Made by a program: the position numbers and the translations under genes. From contig NZ_LQRT01000024.1 in NCBI RefSeq assembly GCF_001632745.1, positions 310,001 through 374,000 of the forward strand: a DNA stretch of 64,000 nt. The letters run 5' to 3'. Origin of the DNA: Aquimarina aggregata (GTDB lineage Bacteria; Bacteroidota; Bacteroidia; Flavobacteriales; Flavobacteriaceae). This document shows, piece after piece, positions 45,580-55,300 of this stretch (the stretch's first letter is position 1; every line of letters starts with the position of its first letter). The notes under the pieces are model-generated. The model was given only the letters and a program-made list of their open reading frames with translations. It was not told the origin of the DNA and made no database searches.

Positions 45580-45617
45580 AGAGTTTAGTCACTGCGCTAC
45601 TACAATGACTAAACTCT
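45580..45617 (-). terminator. Terminator of the sigma/anti-sigma/DUF4097 operon
   Basis: A perfect 12-bp stem (45580-45591 with 45606-45617) and 14-base loop, followed on the minus strand by a T-rich stretch (TTTTCTATTTTA). It lies 64 bp after the last DUF4097 stop. Confidence 0.75.
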
Positions 45618-45680
45618 AAGTAACATTTAAAATTTATGTTTTACTATATTTTATTGTGTTTGAGTATCCTGTTAGACGGG

Positions 45681-46391
45681 TTATTGTTTTCTAATAAAAA
45701 TACTTCCGCTAATGGTTTTAAGCTCTAAATCACTTAGTGCATTTCCAAAAGTACCAGATACTTTACTGCCCACAACTCTGTTTTTACCATGATCAAATTG
45801 TAAATCTTTATCTGAATAAATCATACCCGAAATCGTTTCTGCTTTTAACGATGATTTTGCAATATTAATATCAATGTCTCCACTAATAGTCTTAAGATTT
45901 AGATCTCCAAGATAGTTTTTGATATCAATATTACCACTTATGATATCAACGATTAATTCTCCTTCATAGTTTTCTGACGCAACACTACCCGATATACTTT
46001 TTACTTTTAGTTTAGAGTTTTTAGGAAGAAAAATTGTGTATTGTGCATCTATGTCAAGATTATTGCAAGGATTCCAATTATTATTTTTGTTTGACCCTTT
46101 TTCTTTTTTCCACTTGTCAAATAAATCACCATAATCTGAAGATATATCTAATATCGATGATGAAACGTCGGTTTTTAGAGTAAAATAATTGTCAAATTCT
46201 CCTCCATTAATACTGATGTCAGCTTTTACATATACCTTGTTCTTTTCCCAGGTTTTTATAGTAATATCATCAGCAAATTTAAATTCTATCTTAACCAGAT
46301 CAGCTGGGTTAAATTCTTTCTCAATGGTTTTTTGTGCATTTATTTGAAAAGAAACTAAGCACAAGAATAAAAGTTTTAATACAGTTTTCAT
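45681..46391 (-). CDS. DUF4097 beta-solenoid exported protein
   Basis: A 236-residue protein with a signal peptide (LLFLCLVSFQINAQ). The rest is a series of short strands with the recurring pattern LKTISGDIDINI and IVDIISGNIDIKN, typical of DUF4097/putative adhesin beta-helices. It is the last gene of an operon with an ECF sigma factor, its anti-sigma factor and a second DUF4097 protein, so it is either a regulatory-envelope component or an output of that system. Residues about 95-115 (KWKKEKGSNKNNNWNP) are a charged loop. Confidence 0.8.
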   Translation of the reverse strand: MKTVLKLLFLCLVSFQINAQKTIEKEFNPADLVKIEFKFADDITIKTWEKNKVYVKADISINGGEFDNYFTLKTDVSSSILDISSDYGDLFDKWKKEKGSNKNNNWNPCNNLDIDAQYTIFLPKNSKLKVKSISGSVASENYEGELIVDIISGNIDIKNYLGDLNLKTISGDIDINIAKSSLKAETISGMIYSDKDLQFDHGKNRVVGSKVSGTFGNALSDLELKTISGSIFIRKQ

Positions 46392-46426
46392 ATGATTGTT
46401 TTTTGATTGATTGATGACCTCTTATT

Positions 46427-47182
46427 TTATTGTTTTCTTAAATATATATTACCTGTTGATGATCTTAGACTTATGTCTACGCCACCATTATTAAGTGATG
46501 TTTTTACAGTTCTTTTGCCAGCAACTATTCTCATGTCATCGTCGGCAGAAGGAAATTTTATATCAAAATCAGTATAAATTTCTCCCATACTTGTTTTAAG
46601 TTCAAGATTTGCTGCGGTATTAGAGGGAATGCTAATATCTATAGGTCCGGTAGAAGATATAAGTGAAATTGGTGAACTTTGACTTACTTTTTTAAATATC
46701 ACATTTATTTCTCCCGTTGAGGTTTTTGCAACAATGGGACCTGTTACATCTTTTAAAATAATATTTCCTACATTGGTTCTTGCCTCTATTTCAGAAGAAA
46801 AACCTTCAATTGATAAATGTCCTAGGTTACTTTTTTCTACAGTTATATTAATATCTTTAGGAAGATAGATCTCTAGTGTTTTACTATTCATACCCTTTAG
46901 ATTTCTAACCACTAAAGTTTCTCCTTCTTTATTAATATATACTCCCATTCCTGTATTATCACTACCACCTGCATAAACAGCTTTTAAGCCCTTAGCTTTC
47001 TCGGGCATTGAATGACCATCACCAATAATCAACAGTTCATTTTTAGCATGAGTCTTTATGTTTGTTCCAGATGCAGAACTGATCTTTACTTTTTTTACTC
47101 CTTGTAATGCAGATGAATGATTTTGTGCAGTTAAGTTTCCTGTGACTACATATAGTAGTAGTGCTATCACTATTTTTTTCAT
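46427..47182 (-). CDS. DUF4097 beta-solenoid exported protein
   Basis: A 251-residue paralogue of the next gene downstream, with a signal peptide (LLLYVVTGNLTAQ) and the same stranded repeats (ARTNVGNIILKDV, AKTSTGEINVIF, LKTSMGEIYTDF). The two differ widely in sequence, so the duplication is old. It starts 18 bp after the anti-sigma gene stops and is 35 bp from its paralogue. Function is not known; periplasmic or surface location is expected. Confidence 0.8.
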   Translation of the reverse strand: MKKIVIALLLYVVTGNLTAQNHSSALQGVKKVKISSASGTNIKTHAKNELLIIGDGHSMPEKAKGLKAVYAGGSDNTGMGVYINKEGETLVVRNLKGMNSKTLEIYLPKDINITVEKSNLGHLSIEGFSSEIEARTNVGNIILKDVTGPIVAKTSTGEINVIFKKVSQSSPISLISSTGPIDISIPSNTAANLELKTSMGEIYTDFDIKFPSADDDMRIVAGKRTVKTSLNNGGVDISLRSSTGNIYLRKQ

Positions 47183-47200
47183 GAGTATTCGTTTTTTGAT

Positions 47201-47992
47201 TTAAATTAAATTTGGCAACCCAATTTTTACTTGATCTTTTACATAGTTTGGAGTTGCATCTTGTCTGAGCAATTTTTCCATTGAAGGAATCGCGCGTTTT
47301 TCCTGAATGGATACTAATATTTGAATTAATTCTAATTGCATGCCTGGATCTTGCTCTGTGTCCAAGGCATTAATCAATGCTTTACGAACCATTTCAGAAT
47401 CCGAAAATTTTGCCAATGCTTCTGCTGCAGCTAATCGCACATTGATATGATCATCATAATTCATTTTATTAATTAAAGCATTTAAGATGTCATTTCCCGG
47501 TTTTTCAAATTCTTCGGCATAGTTCACTGCTTGTAATCGTTTACTTGCAGATTCATTTTCGATTAAAGAAATAGTCATTACTTGTTTCATTTGTTGCTTT
47601 TCTTCTTTAAGAATAGCCATCTCTTGAGAGAATGATGCGGTGTTTTGAAATTTTCCATAAAAATACCCGCATAAGACAAGTGCAATTGTAGCTGCAATCT
47701 GTAATATACTTTTCCAAGAAATATTGTCTTTTTTACGGATTGAAACTACTTTAGAATCCTTTAGAATCGCCTTCTCTCTTTGTAACATTTGATCAAAATT
47801 GATTTGCATGTCTGTCCTAGGTTCTTCAATAGGTTCAGTATTAATAACTTCAAAAATAGTTTGAAGTTGATGTAAAGCATCACTGCAATTAGTGCAGCTT
47901 AAAAGGTGTGTTTCAATTTTTTGAGATATCTCCTCATCTAGATTTTGATCTATGTAATCAATGAGTTGATCTTCTATGTGTTTACATTTCAT
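47201..47992 (-). CDS. Anti-sigma factor: zinc-finger, membrane helix, periplasmic HEAT repeats
   Basis: A 263-residue protein. Residues 1-50 are a zf-HC2/ZAS-type domain with Cys3, a His in ETHLLSCTNC and the CxxC pair. Residues about 88-110 form a membrane helix (ILQIAATIALVLCGYFYG). Residues 165-255 are HEAT-like repeats (NVRLAAAEALAKFSD, LELIQILVSIQEKRAIPSM), which would lie in the periplasm as a sensor or scaffold. It starts 4 bp after the sigma-factor gene, the classic arrangement of a cognate pair. Confidence 0.88.
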   Translation of the reverse strand: MKCKHIEDQLIDYIDQNLDEEISQKIETHLLSCTNCSDALHQLQTIFEVINTEPIEEPRTDMQINFDQMLQREKAILKDSKVVSIRKKDNISWKSILQIAATIALVLCGYFYGKFQNTASFSQEMAILKEEKQQMKQVMTISLIENESASKRLQAVNYAEEFEKPGNDILNALINKMNYDDHINVRLAAAEALAKFSDSEMVRKALINALDTEQDPGMQLELIQILVSIQEKRAIPSMEKLLRQDATPNYVKDQVKIGLPNLI

Positions 47993-47996
47993 AATA

Positions 47997-48581
47997 TTAT
48001 ATGTTTTGTAAATAATGATCTTTTAATTTGTGAATTGCCCTGTGCACTTTAGTTTTAACCGCTCCTACTGTAGAGCCTGTTATTTCGGCAATTTCTTGAT
48101 ATTTAATTCCTTGGTAGCGATTCATAACAATTAGCTCTTTATCACCATCATGTAATTTGTCTAGAGCTTTATGTAATTGCTCTCTTGTTTCATTTTGTTC
48201 TACAGTATCAATTTGTTGATCTTCCATTCTATAAACAATGTCGTCTATACGTTGATCTTTGTTTTTTTGACGTTGGTAGTGATCAGAAAATACATTTCTA
48301 GCGATTGTATATAGCCATGATGAAAACTTACCTTTTTTATAAGAAGCTCTATATTTAATTGCCTTATAAAAAACTTCTTGAGTGATATCCTGACTGATTT
48401 CTCGATCTCTTGTCATTTTCAATACATAATTGAAAATTTTGAGATGATATCTATCAAAAAGAATAGTCATCATATCTAAATCACCTTTAGATACTAAAAT
48501 CATTAACTCTTCGTCATTTAATTTTTTCAAGATGTTACTCTTTTTTCGGTTGGCTTTATTACTAATACCTCTGTTATGCAA
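47997..48581 (-). CDS. ECF-type RNA polymerase sigma factor
   Basis: A 194-residue sigma-70 family protein with regions 2 and 4 only. Region 2 has LFDRYHLKIFNYVLKMTRD and DITQEVFYKAIKYR, and region 4 has LIVMNRYQGIKYQEIAEITGSTVGAVKTKVHRAI. The first 20 residues are Lys/Arg-rich and not conserved, so translation could start slightly later. It heads the operon with its anti-sigma factor and two DUF4097 genes, which are probably under its own control. Confidence 0.92.
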   Translation of the reverse strand: MHNRGISNKANRKKSNILKKLNDEELMILVSKGDLDMMTILFDRYHLKIFNYVLKMTRDREISQDITQEVFYKAIKYRASYKKGKFSSWLYTIARNVFSDHYQRQKNKDQRIDDIVYRMEDQQIDTVEQNETREQLHKALDKLHDGDKELIVMNRYQGIKYQEIAEITGSTVGAVKTKVHRAIHKLKDHYLQNI

Positions 48582-48665
48582 AAAGGTTACATGTTGGTTG
48601 GTTTTTTATTCACATTTTATATAAATAGTTGATTTATGTCAATATAAGTATTGATTAAAGCTTCT

Positions 48666-48683
48666 TTTTTGATTGATCAAAAA
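48666..48683. promoter_or_regulatory. Perfect inverted repeat between the sigma operon and carbonic anhydrase 1
   Basis: TTTTTGAT-TG-ATCAAAAA is an exact 8+2+8 palindrome in the divergent intergenic region. Its half sites match the TTGAT/ATCAA core of Crp/Fnr-family sites but with a 2-bp instead of a 4-bp spacer. A Crp/Fnr-type gene lies 2.5 kb away. Binding is inference. Confidence 0.4.
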
Positions 48684-48769
48684 CAGGTATTTCATTGATT
48701 TATTTTGAGTTTTGAGTTCTTACTAGTGATTATTTTCGGTAAAAATCTACAAACTAAATTTAAACTATT

Positions 48770-49645
48770 ATGACACACAAAAGTCAAAATGTATTAACTA
48801 CACGATTAGGGGTATTAATTTTAGTAGCATGGTCTTTACTAATAGTATCTTCTTGTGAAAATGAAAGTTTACAAACCCCTACAGTACAGGATACAAATTC
48901 AAGAGCAACCAGCGAGATGGAATTGGCGAACATGTATTACGGTAAATCTGACCCTACAGATTGCACTTTTGGATATGAAGGTCTTGAAGGACCAGAGTTA
49001 TGGGCCAATTTGTGCGGTGATTTATGGTTGGATTGTGACGGTAATTCACAATCACCAATAAATATCGTAACAACTACAGTTCTTGAAGATGGAGATATCA
49101 ATAACATTAATATTAATTATAATGATAGTGCTACAGAAATTATAAATACTGGTACTACAGTAGAGTTTGTATATGATGTAGGAAGTCTTGCATCTCTAAA
49201 CAATATTGATTATAACTTAATACAATTTCATTTTCATACAGGTAGTGAACATACTATAGATGGACAAAGAGCTCCTATGGAAATGCATCTAGTACACCAA
49301 GACCCTAACACAGGACTATTGGCAGTAATTGGTGTTATGTTTGAAGAAGGAGAATCAAATGAGATTTTAGAAACGTATTTGGGAGATTTGCCAGAGTTGG
49401 CCAACGAAGAGTTTATAAGTGATGAAGAATTTAATGTAACAGAATTGTTACCTGATGATTTAGACTTTTATACCTATAGTGGTTCTCTAACAACACCTGC
49501 TTGTTCAGAAATAGTAACATGGTTTGTTCTTCAAGACCCTATAACAGCAACGGCAAATCAATTGAATAGGTTTAAAGAAATAATGGGAGAAAACTATAGA
49601 CCAACACAAGAATTGAACGATAGAATAGTAAGAACAAAGAGCTAG
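48770..49645 (+). CDS. Alpha-class carbonic anhydrase, lipoprotein
   Basis: A 291-residue enzyme hydrating CO2 outside the inner membrane. The lipobox is IVSSC with Cys29. Zinc ligands are His154 and His156 (FHFH) and His173 (MEMHLVH), with Glu160 in the hydrogen-bond network and the Thr of SLTTPACSE as gatekeeper, so it looks fully active. The QSPINI motif is at residues 94-99. It has extra Cys residues before the core (DCTF, LCGDLWLDC). A paralogue follows 170 bp downstream on the same strand. Confidence 0.93.
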   Translation: MTHKSQNVLTTRLGVLILVAWSLLIVSSCENESLQTPTVQDTNSRATSEMELANMYYGKSDPTDCTFGYEGLEGPELWANLCGDLWLDCDGNSQSPINIVTTTVLEDGDINNININYNDSATEIINTGTTVEFVYDVGSLASLNNIDYNLIQFHFHTGSEHTIDGQRAPMEMHLVHQDPNTGLLAVIGVMFEEGESNEILETYLGDLPELANEEFISDEEFNVTELLPDDLDFYTYSGSLTTPACSEIVTWFVLQDPITATANQLNRFKEIMGENYRPTQELNDRIVRTKS

Positions 49646-49815
49646 ACTATATAAATAAGCTAATTCTATAAACCCCATAAAATTTACCCTGCTTATAATT
49701 GTTAGCTATTAGACTCTGATAATAAGAGCTGTATTTTCAGATGGTCATGGTATGTGAAAATTAATCTTGAATTTAATAACAAACTCCTTTTATACAACGT
49801 AAACACAAAAGAATT

Positions 49816-50703
49816 ATGAAAAACACAAATTTAACGGTATCTACAAACAGGCATGTAAAGATATCAATTTTAGTAGCGCTTCTTTTTTTATCCCTATCAC
49901 TTCTTATTTCTTGTAACAATGAGGAGGTTGGTATAGAAACTTTTGAAAGTAATGCCATTAGTACTAGTGAAATGGAGTTAGCAAGTAGTTATTTTGGCAA
50001 AGCATCGGCTTCTGACTGTAATTTTGAGTATGGAGATGATCCGCAGGGACCAGAGTTTTGGTCAACCTTATGTAACGGAGCATGGGTAGATTGTGCAGGT
50101 AATGTACAATCACCTATTAATATCATTACCGATTCGGTAATAGAAGATGGAGATATCAATAATATTAATATTAATTATACAGAAAGTAAGACAGATATAT
50201 TTAATAACGGTCATACGTTACAATTTACCTATGATCAAGGTAGTTCTGCATCATTAAATAACATTGACTATGATTTGATACAATTTCATTTTCATACCGG
50301 GAGTGAGCACACCATAAATGGGAAACAATACCCTATGGAGATGCATTTGGTACACCAAGACCCCATTACCAAACTTTTAGGTGTAGTAGGTATCTTTTTT
50401 GAAGAAGGAAAGAAAAATGAGGTATTAAGTAAATATTTAAGTGTACTTCCAAAAGAAGAGGGAGGACAGTATGTTAGTAGATCTAAATTTAAGGTAGAAG
50501 ATTTATTACCAGGGAATATGGAATTTTATACCTACGATGGTTCATTAACCACCCCTGGGTGTTCAGAAATTGTGACGTGGTATGTTGTAAAAGAGTCAAT
50601 AACAGCCTCTGCTGAACAATTATCCAGATTTGAAAGTATAATGCACAAAAATTATAGACCTGTTCAAGATTTAAATGGAAGAACAGTACGAACTAAAAGC
50701 TAA
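49816..50703 (+). CDS. Alpha-class carbonic anhydrase, lipoprotein (tandem paralogue)
   Basis: A 295-residue copy of the preceding enzyme. The lipobox is LLISC with Cys33. Zinc ligands are His158, His160 and His177, and the gatekeeper stretch is SLTTPGCSE, so it too should be active. The segment around EDGDINNININY is identical in both proteins, while signal peptides and loops differ, which fits a lineage-level duplication kept by selection. It ends in a terminator at 50732-50764, and the 170-bp gap from the first copy could hold its own promoter. Confidence 0.93.
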   Translation: MKNTNLTVSTNRHVKISILVALLFLSLSLLISCNNEEVGIETFESNAISTSEMELASSYFGKASASDCNFEYGDDPQGPEFWSTLCNGAWVDCAGNVQSPINIITDSVIEDGDINNININYTESKTDIFNNGHTLQFTYDQGSSASLNNIDYDLIQFHFHTGSEHTINGKQYPMEMHLVHQDPITKLLGVVGIFFEEGKKNEVLSKYLSVLPKEEGGQYVSRSKFKVEDLLPGNMEFYTYDGSLTTPGCSEIVTWYVVKESITASAEQLSRFESIMHKNYRPVQDLNGRTVRTKS

Positions 50704-51192
50704 AAAGTTCCCTCTCTTTTTACTAATTATTAAAACTGCCTAAATGTAAATTTTGGGCAGTTTTTTTTATTAAATCCTCATATTTTAGAGATGAAAGTTG
50801 TGACTAAAGAGATTGTTTTTTTAATTTTTAATTAGACTTATTAGATTAGCGTTGTGTTTTTAAGGAAATTAGTGTCCGTTTTGTATTTTACTGGCAATCA
50901 AAATATTAACATTTAGTTTAGATATATTTATGACAAAAATAAGACCATAATTGGACAACCAAACGAAAGTTTTTCGTAGAAAAAACGAGAAAAGAATATA
51001 CTCAAAAATGATTTTATGAGTTAAAGATGGTATATTAACAACTATTAAAACCTATCAAAACTAGTTAGGATATCAAAAATATACGTCTTTACTTGTTGTT
51101 TATTTCAAAAAGAAAAAAAGAATACTAGTTAAAATTAGGATGTATAAATAGAGTATTTCTACTAGATAATGATATCATATTTGGATTGAAAA
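50704..51192. other. Intergenic region between carbonic anhydrase 2 and the Crp/Fnr gene
   Basis: After the terminator, about 430 AT-rich bases hold no supported gene. A perfect small hairpin, ACGAAA-GTT-TTTCGT, lies at 50963-50977, and ACTAGTTA occurs twice (near 51060 and 51125), 65 bp apart. These could be autoregulatory sites of the downstream regulator, but that is speculation. Confidence 0.4.
50732..50764 (+). terminator. Intrinsic terminator of carbonic anhydrase 2
   Basis: Stem AAAACTGCCTAAA (50732-50744) with the opposing arm ending 50764, one G-U pair, followed by a run of eight T. It starts 29 bp after the stop codon. Confidence 0.88.
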
Positions 51193-51882
51193 ATGATAAA
51201 TACATTATTTCCATATAAGAGATATTCGTTTATAAATTATTCAGTATTAGAAAATCTTCCTAAAAAAGAACTGAAATTTATTGAAGAAAATACCACAATT
51301 CTCAGGCTTAAAAAAGGACAAGTGTTGTTTCATGAAGGAACTATACCTGTAGCTGCATATATTATAAGTTCAGGAAAAATAAAAAAATACGCCACTGGTC
51401 TAGAAGGTAGGGAACACATCTTTTATTTGGCTAAAGAAAATGATATTATTGGTCATCATGAGCTTATTTCTAAAGAAGCACATTCTTGCTCTGCCGCATG
51501 TTTAACAGATTGTGTTGTGAATCTGGTTCCTAAAAAGATATTTTCTCAGATAATAACTTCAAACGAGGATATTAAAAGTAGATTGTTACATACCATAGCA
51601 CATGAATTTGGAGTATTTATTAGTAACTCCAGAATATTAGCGCAGCATAATGTAAGAGAACGTTGTGCAATATCAATTATTAAATTGCGAGAGTTTTTTG
51701 GGGTTGATAAAGAAGGGTTTAAGATATCCAGAAAAGATCATAGTAATATAGTAGGGACTTCTGTAGAATCCCTGGTACGTGTTTTACATGATTTTAAAGA
51801 AGAAGGTGTGATTAAAATTAGCGACAATAATTTGTACATAACAAATATGGATAAGCTAGTTAAGATTTGTAATATAATTTAA
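51193..51882 (+). CDS. Crp/Fnr-family transcription regulator
   Basis: A 229-residue protein with an N-terminal cyclic-nucleotide-binding fold (about 25-130: KKGQVLFHEGTIPVAAYII and IIGHHELISKE) and a C-terminal winged helix (about 165-225: HSNIVGTSVESLVRVLHDFKEEGVI). There is no N-terminal Cys cluster, so it is not an Fnr oxygen sensor. The phosphate-binding Arg of true cAMP-binding Crp is not obvious, so the ligand is unknown. It is monocistronic, converging on the DksA-like gene. Confidence 0.9.
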   Translation: MINTLFPYKRYSFINYSVLENLPKKELKFIEENTTILRLKKGQVLFHEGTIPVAAYIISSGKIKKYATGLEGREHIFYLAKENDIIGHHELISKEAHSCSAACLTDCVVNLVPKKIFSQIITSNEDIKSRLLHTIAHEFGVFISNSRILAQHNVRERCAISIIKLREFFGVDKEGFKISRKDHSNIVGTSVESLVRVLHDFKEEGVIKISDNNLYITNMDKLVKICNII

Positions 51883-51902
51883 GAAGTGTATTTAAAAAAA
51901 AA

Positions 51903-51934
51903 ATAAGAATGCCCTTTAAGAAAGACATCCTTAT
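51903..51934 (-). terminator. Terminator of the ileS-DksA-like operon
   Basis: A 9-bp stem (51903-51911 with 51926-51934), complete in minus-strand RNA thanks to a G-U pair, and followed on that strand by a run of ten T. It lies 29 bp after the stop of the DksA-like gene. Confidence 0.85.
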
Positions 51935-51962
51935 ACTTTAATTGTTTCTAGTTTCTTTTCTA

Positions 51963-52346
51963 CTAACTCTGCATATTTTTAGCTTCAATGCTAAGTGTTG
52001 CATGCGGAACTAATTTTAATCTTTCAGGATTAATTAGTTTTCCTGTAACACGACAGATACCGTAGGTTTTGTTTTCGATTCGTAATAATGCATTTTTCAA
52101 ATCACGTACAAATTTCTCCTGTCTTATTGCAAGTTGAGTATTCGCTTCTTTCGACATAGTCTCGCTTCCTTCTTCAAATGCTTTAAATGTAGGAGAAGTA
52201 TCATCAGTTCCATTATTCCCATCATTTTTATACGCACTTCGAAGTAATTCTAAGTCGTTCTGTGCTTTTTCCATTTTCTTAACGATAATTTTTTTGAAAT
52301 TCTCCAAATCGCTATCGCTGTACCTTACTTTGATGTCTTCTGCCAT
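51963..52346 (-). CDS. TraR/DksA-family protein with reduced zinc finger
   Basis: A 127-residue protein. The N-terminal coiled coil (about 10-60) and the C-terminal YGICRVTGKLINPERL and PHATLSIEAK segments place it in the TraR/DksA family. The finger keeps one Cys (GIC) of the usual four, which is normal for the flavobacterial branch; it probably cannot bind zinc. Family members enter the RNA polymerase secondary channel and modulate initiation with ppGpp; this one may differ. It starts 4 bp after ileS stops, so they share a transcript. Confidence 0.85.
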   Translation of the reverse strand: MAEDIKVRYSDSDLENFKKIIVKKMEKAQNDLELLRSAYKNDGNNGTDDTSPTFKAFEEGSETMSKEANTQLAIRQEKFVRDLKNALLRIENKTYGICRVTGKLINPERLKLVPHATLSIEAKNMQS

Positions 52347-52350
52347 TCTC

Positions 52351-55300
52351 TTAATGTTTTTTTATTACCAATTGTGTTGCAATGTCATCAAACGCAATTT
52401 CTGTACCATTTATTACATCTGCTGCAAACTCAATAGTCTCGGTTAAGGTTTCATTTTTAATGTATGTTTCATTAGTGCTTATAGCTTCTTTAATGGTGTT
52501 ATTTTCCTGAAAAACAATACCTATTTTATCAGTCACCTCAAATCCACTATCCTTACGTATATTTTGGATTCTGTTTACAAGTTCTCTGGCGATTCCTTCC
52601 TTTTTTAAGTCTGGAGTGATAGTAACATCTAATGCTACTGTCAATGAACCTGAGTTTGCAACCAACCAACCCTCTATATCCTGAGAACTAATTTCTACAT
52701 CACTAGTTTCTAAAGTAATAATTTTATCGTTAATTTCTACAGTATAATTGCCAGTTTGTTCAAGAATTTTAATGGCTTCTTGATCAAAAGATTGTATCTT
52801 ATTGGCTATCAACTTCATATCTTTCCCAAATCTTGGGCCTAAAGCTTTGAAATTAGGTTTGATTTGTTTTACTAGTATCCCAGAAGCATCATCGATAAGT
52901 TCAATTTCTTTAACATTTACTTCTGTTTTGATCAAATCGGCAATATCATTGATCTCTATTTTTTCTGCATCAGTTAATACAGGTATCATTATGCGTTGTA
53001 ATGGCTGACGGACTTTAATTTTTTCTTTTTGGCGTAAAGAAAGAACTAAAGAAGAGATGGTCTGCGCTTTTTGCATTTTATGTTCTAATGCTTTATCAAC
53101 GAATGCTACATTGTATTCTGGAAAATGTGCTAAGTGTACACTTTCATGAGCTTCTTTTCCAGTTACGGCAACTAAATCCTTATATAATCGGTCCATAAAA
53201 AACGGAGCGACAGAAGCACCAAGTTTAGCTACAGTTAGCATACACGTATAAAGTGTTTGATATGCAGAAATTTTATCTTGTTGATAATCCCCTTTCCAGT
53301 ATCTTCTTCTGCTTAATCGTACAAACCAATTACTTAAATTTTCTTGCACAAAATCAGAAATAGCTCTGGTAGCTTTTGTGGGTTCATAATCATTATAATA
53401 CTCATCTACATTTTTGATTAGCGTATGCAGTTCACTAAGAATCCATCGGTCAATTTCTGGGCGATCTTTTAGTGCAATATCATCTTCACTATAATTAAAG
53501 TTATCGATATTGGCATATAGTGTAAAGAATGAATACGTATTGTATAATGTGCCAAAAAATTTACGACGCACTTCACCAATTCCTTCAATGTCAAATTTTA
53601 GATTATCCCAGGGATTTGCATTGCTTATCATATACCAGCGAGTTGCATCTGGTCCATATGTTTTTAGCGTTTCAAAAGGATCAGCGGCATTCCCTAATCT
53701 TTTTGACATTTTTTGACCATTTTTATCTAGAACTAGGCCATTAGATACGACATTTTTATAAGCTACATCATCAAAAATCATGGTTGCAATAGCATGCAAT
53801 GTATAAAACCATCCTCTGGTTTGATCTACACCTTCTGCAATGAAATCAGCTTGACCATCACCAGATTCTACTTTTTCTTTATTTTCAAAAGGATAATGCC
53901 ACTGCGCATATGGCATAGAACCAGAATCAAACCAGACATCGATAAGATCGCTTTCTCGTTTCATTGGTTTTCCTGAAGGAGAGACTAACGTTATTTGGTC
54001 TACTACATTTTTATGAAGGTCTACTTTGTCATAGTTCTCTTCACTCATATCTCCAACTGTAAACTCGACAAAAATATCTTGCTCTAATATTGCTGCTTTT
54101 ACAGCTTTATCCATTTCGGATTTTAGTTCTTCTATCGAACCTATAATAATTTCTTCTTTACCATCTTCTGTACGCCATATAGGTAGAGGGATTCCCCAAA
54201 AACGAGAACGAGATAAATTCCAGTCATTGGCATTTGCAAGCCAGTTTCCAAAACGTCCTTCTCCAGTAGCTTTAGGTTTCCAGTTAATACCTAGATTAAG
54301 TTCGTGCATACGGTCTTTAAAGTCTGTAACTTTAATAAACCATGAATCTAATGGGTAGTATAAAACAGGCTTATCTGTACGCCAGCAATTTGGATAACTA
54401 TGCACGTATTTTTCAACCTTAAAAGCTTTGTTTTCAATCTTAAGTTTGATGGCAATTTCTACATCAACTGATTTATCAGGAGCAGTGCCGTCATCATAAT
54501 ATTCGTTTTTTACATATTTTCCACCAAGATCCCCAAGTTCTTTGATAAATCGACCTTGTAAATCTACAGTAGGGACCAAGTTATCATTTTCATCCATTAC
54601 CAATAATGCAGGAACTTCTGGTTTTGCTTGTTTAGCAACAAAAGCATCATCTGCACCAAAAGTTGGCGAGGTGTGCACTATTCCTGTTCCGTCCTCGGTA
54701 GTAACAAAATCACCAGCAATTACTCTAAATGCATTTTCAGGATTGTGATAAGGTTGAACATAATCTAATAATTGCTCATAACGAATCTCTACTAAATCAG
54801 CTCCTTTACAAGCTGCTTTTATAATGTAAGGGATTTTCTTATCTCCTTCTTTAAAAGCATTAACTTCTTCTTCGGTTTCGGCAAGTATAAATTTCCCAGA
54901 GAATTGTTTGCTCACTAAGTTTTTAGCAAGTATCACATTAGTAGGTTCAAAAGTATATTGATTAAATGTTTTTACTAACACATAATCTATTTTTGGCCCT
55001 ACAGTTAAAGCTGTATTTGATGGTAATGTCCAAGGTGTGGTTGTCCACGCCAGGAAAGATGCGTTTTCTATATCTTCAGAAATATTAAATGCTTTACCAA
55101 TAGAGTTTAGGCTTTGATCACTATTACTAGCAACTTTAAATTGAGCAACTACCGTTGTGTCTGTAACATCTTGATAGGTTCCTGGTTGGTTAAGCTCGTG
55201 TGAACTTAATCCAGTACCTGCTTTAGGAGAATAGGGTTGTATAGTATATCCTTTGTACAGTAACCCTTTCTTATAGATTTGAGAAAGTAACCACCAAACA

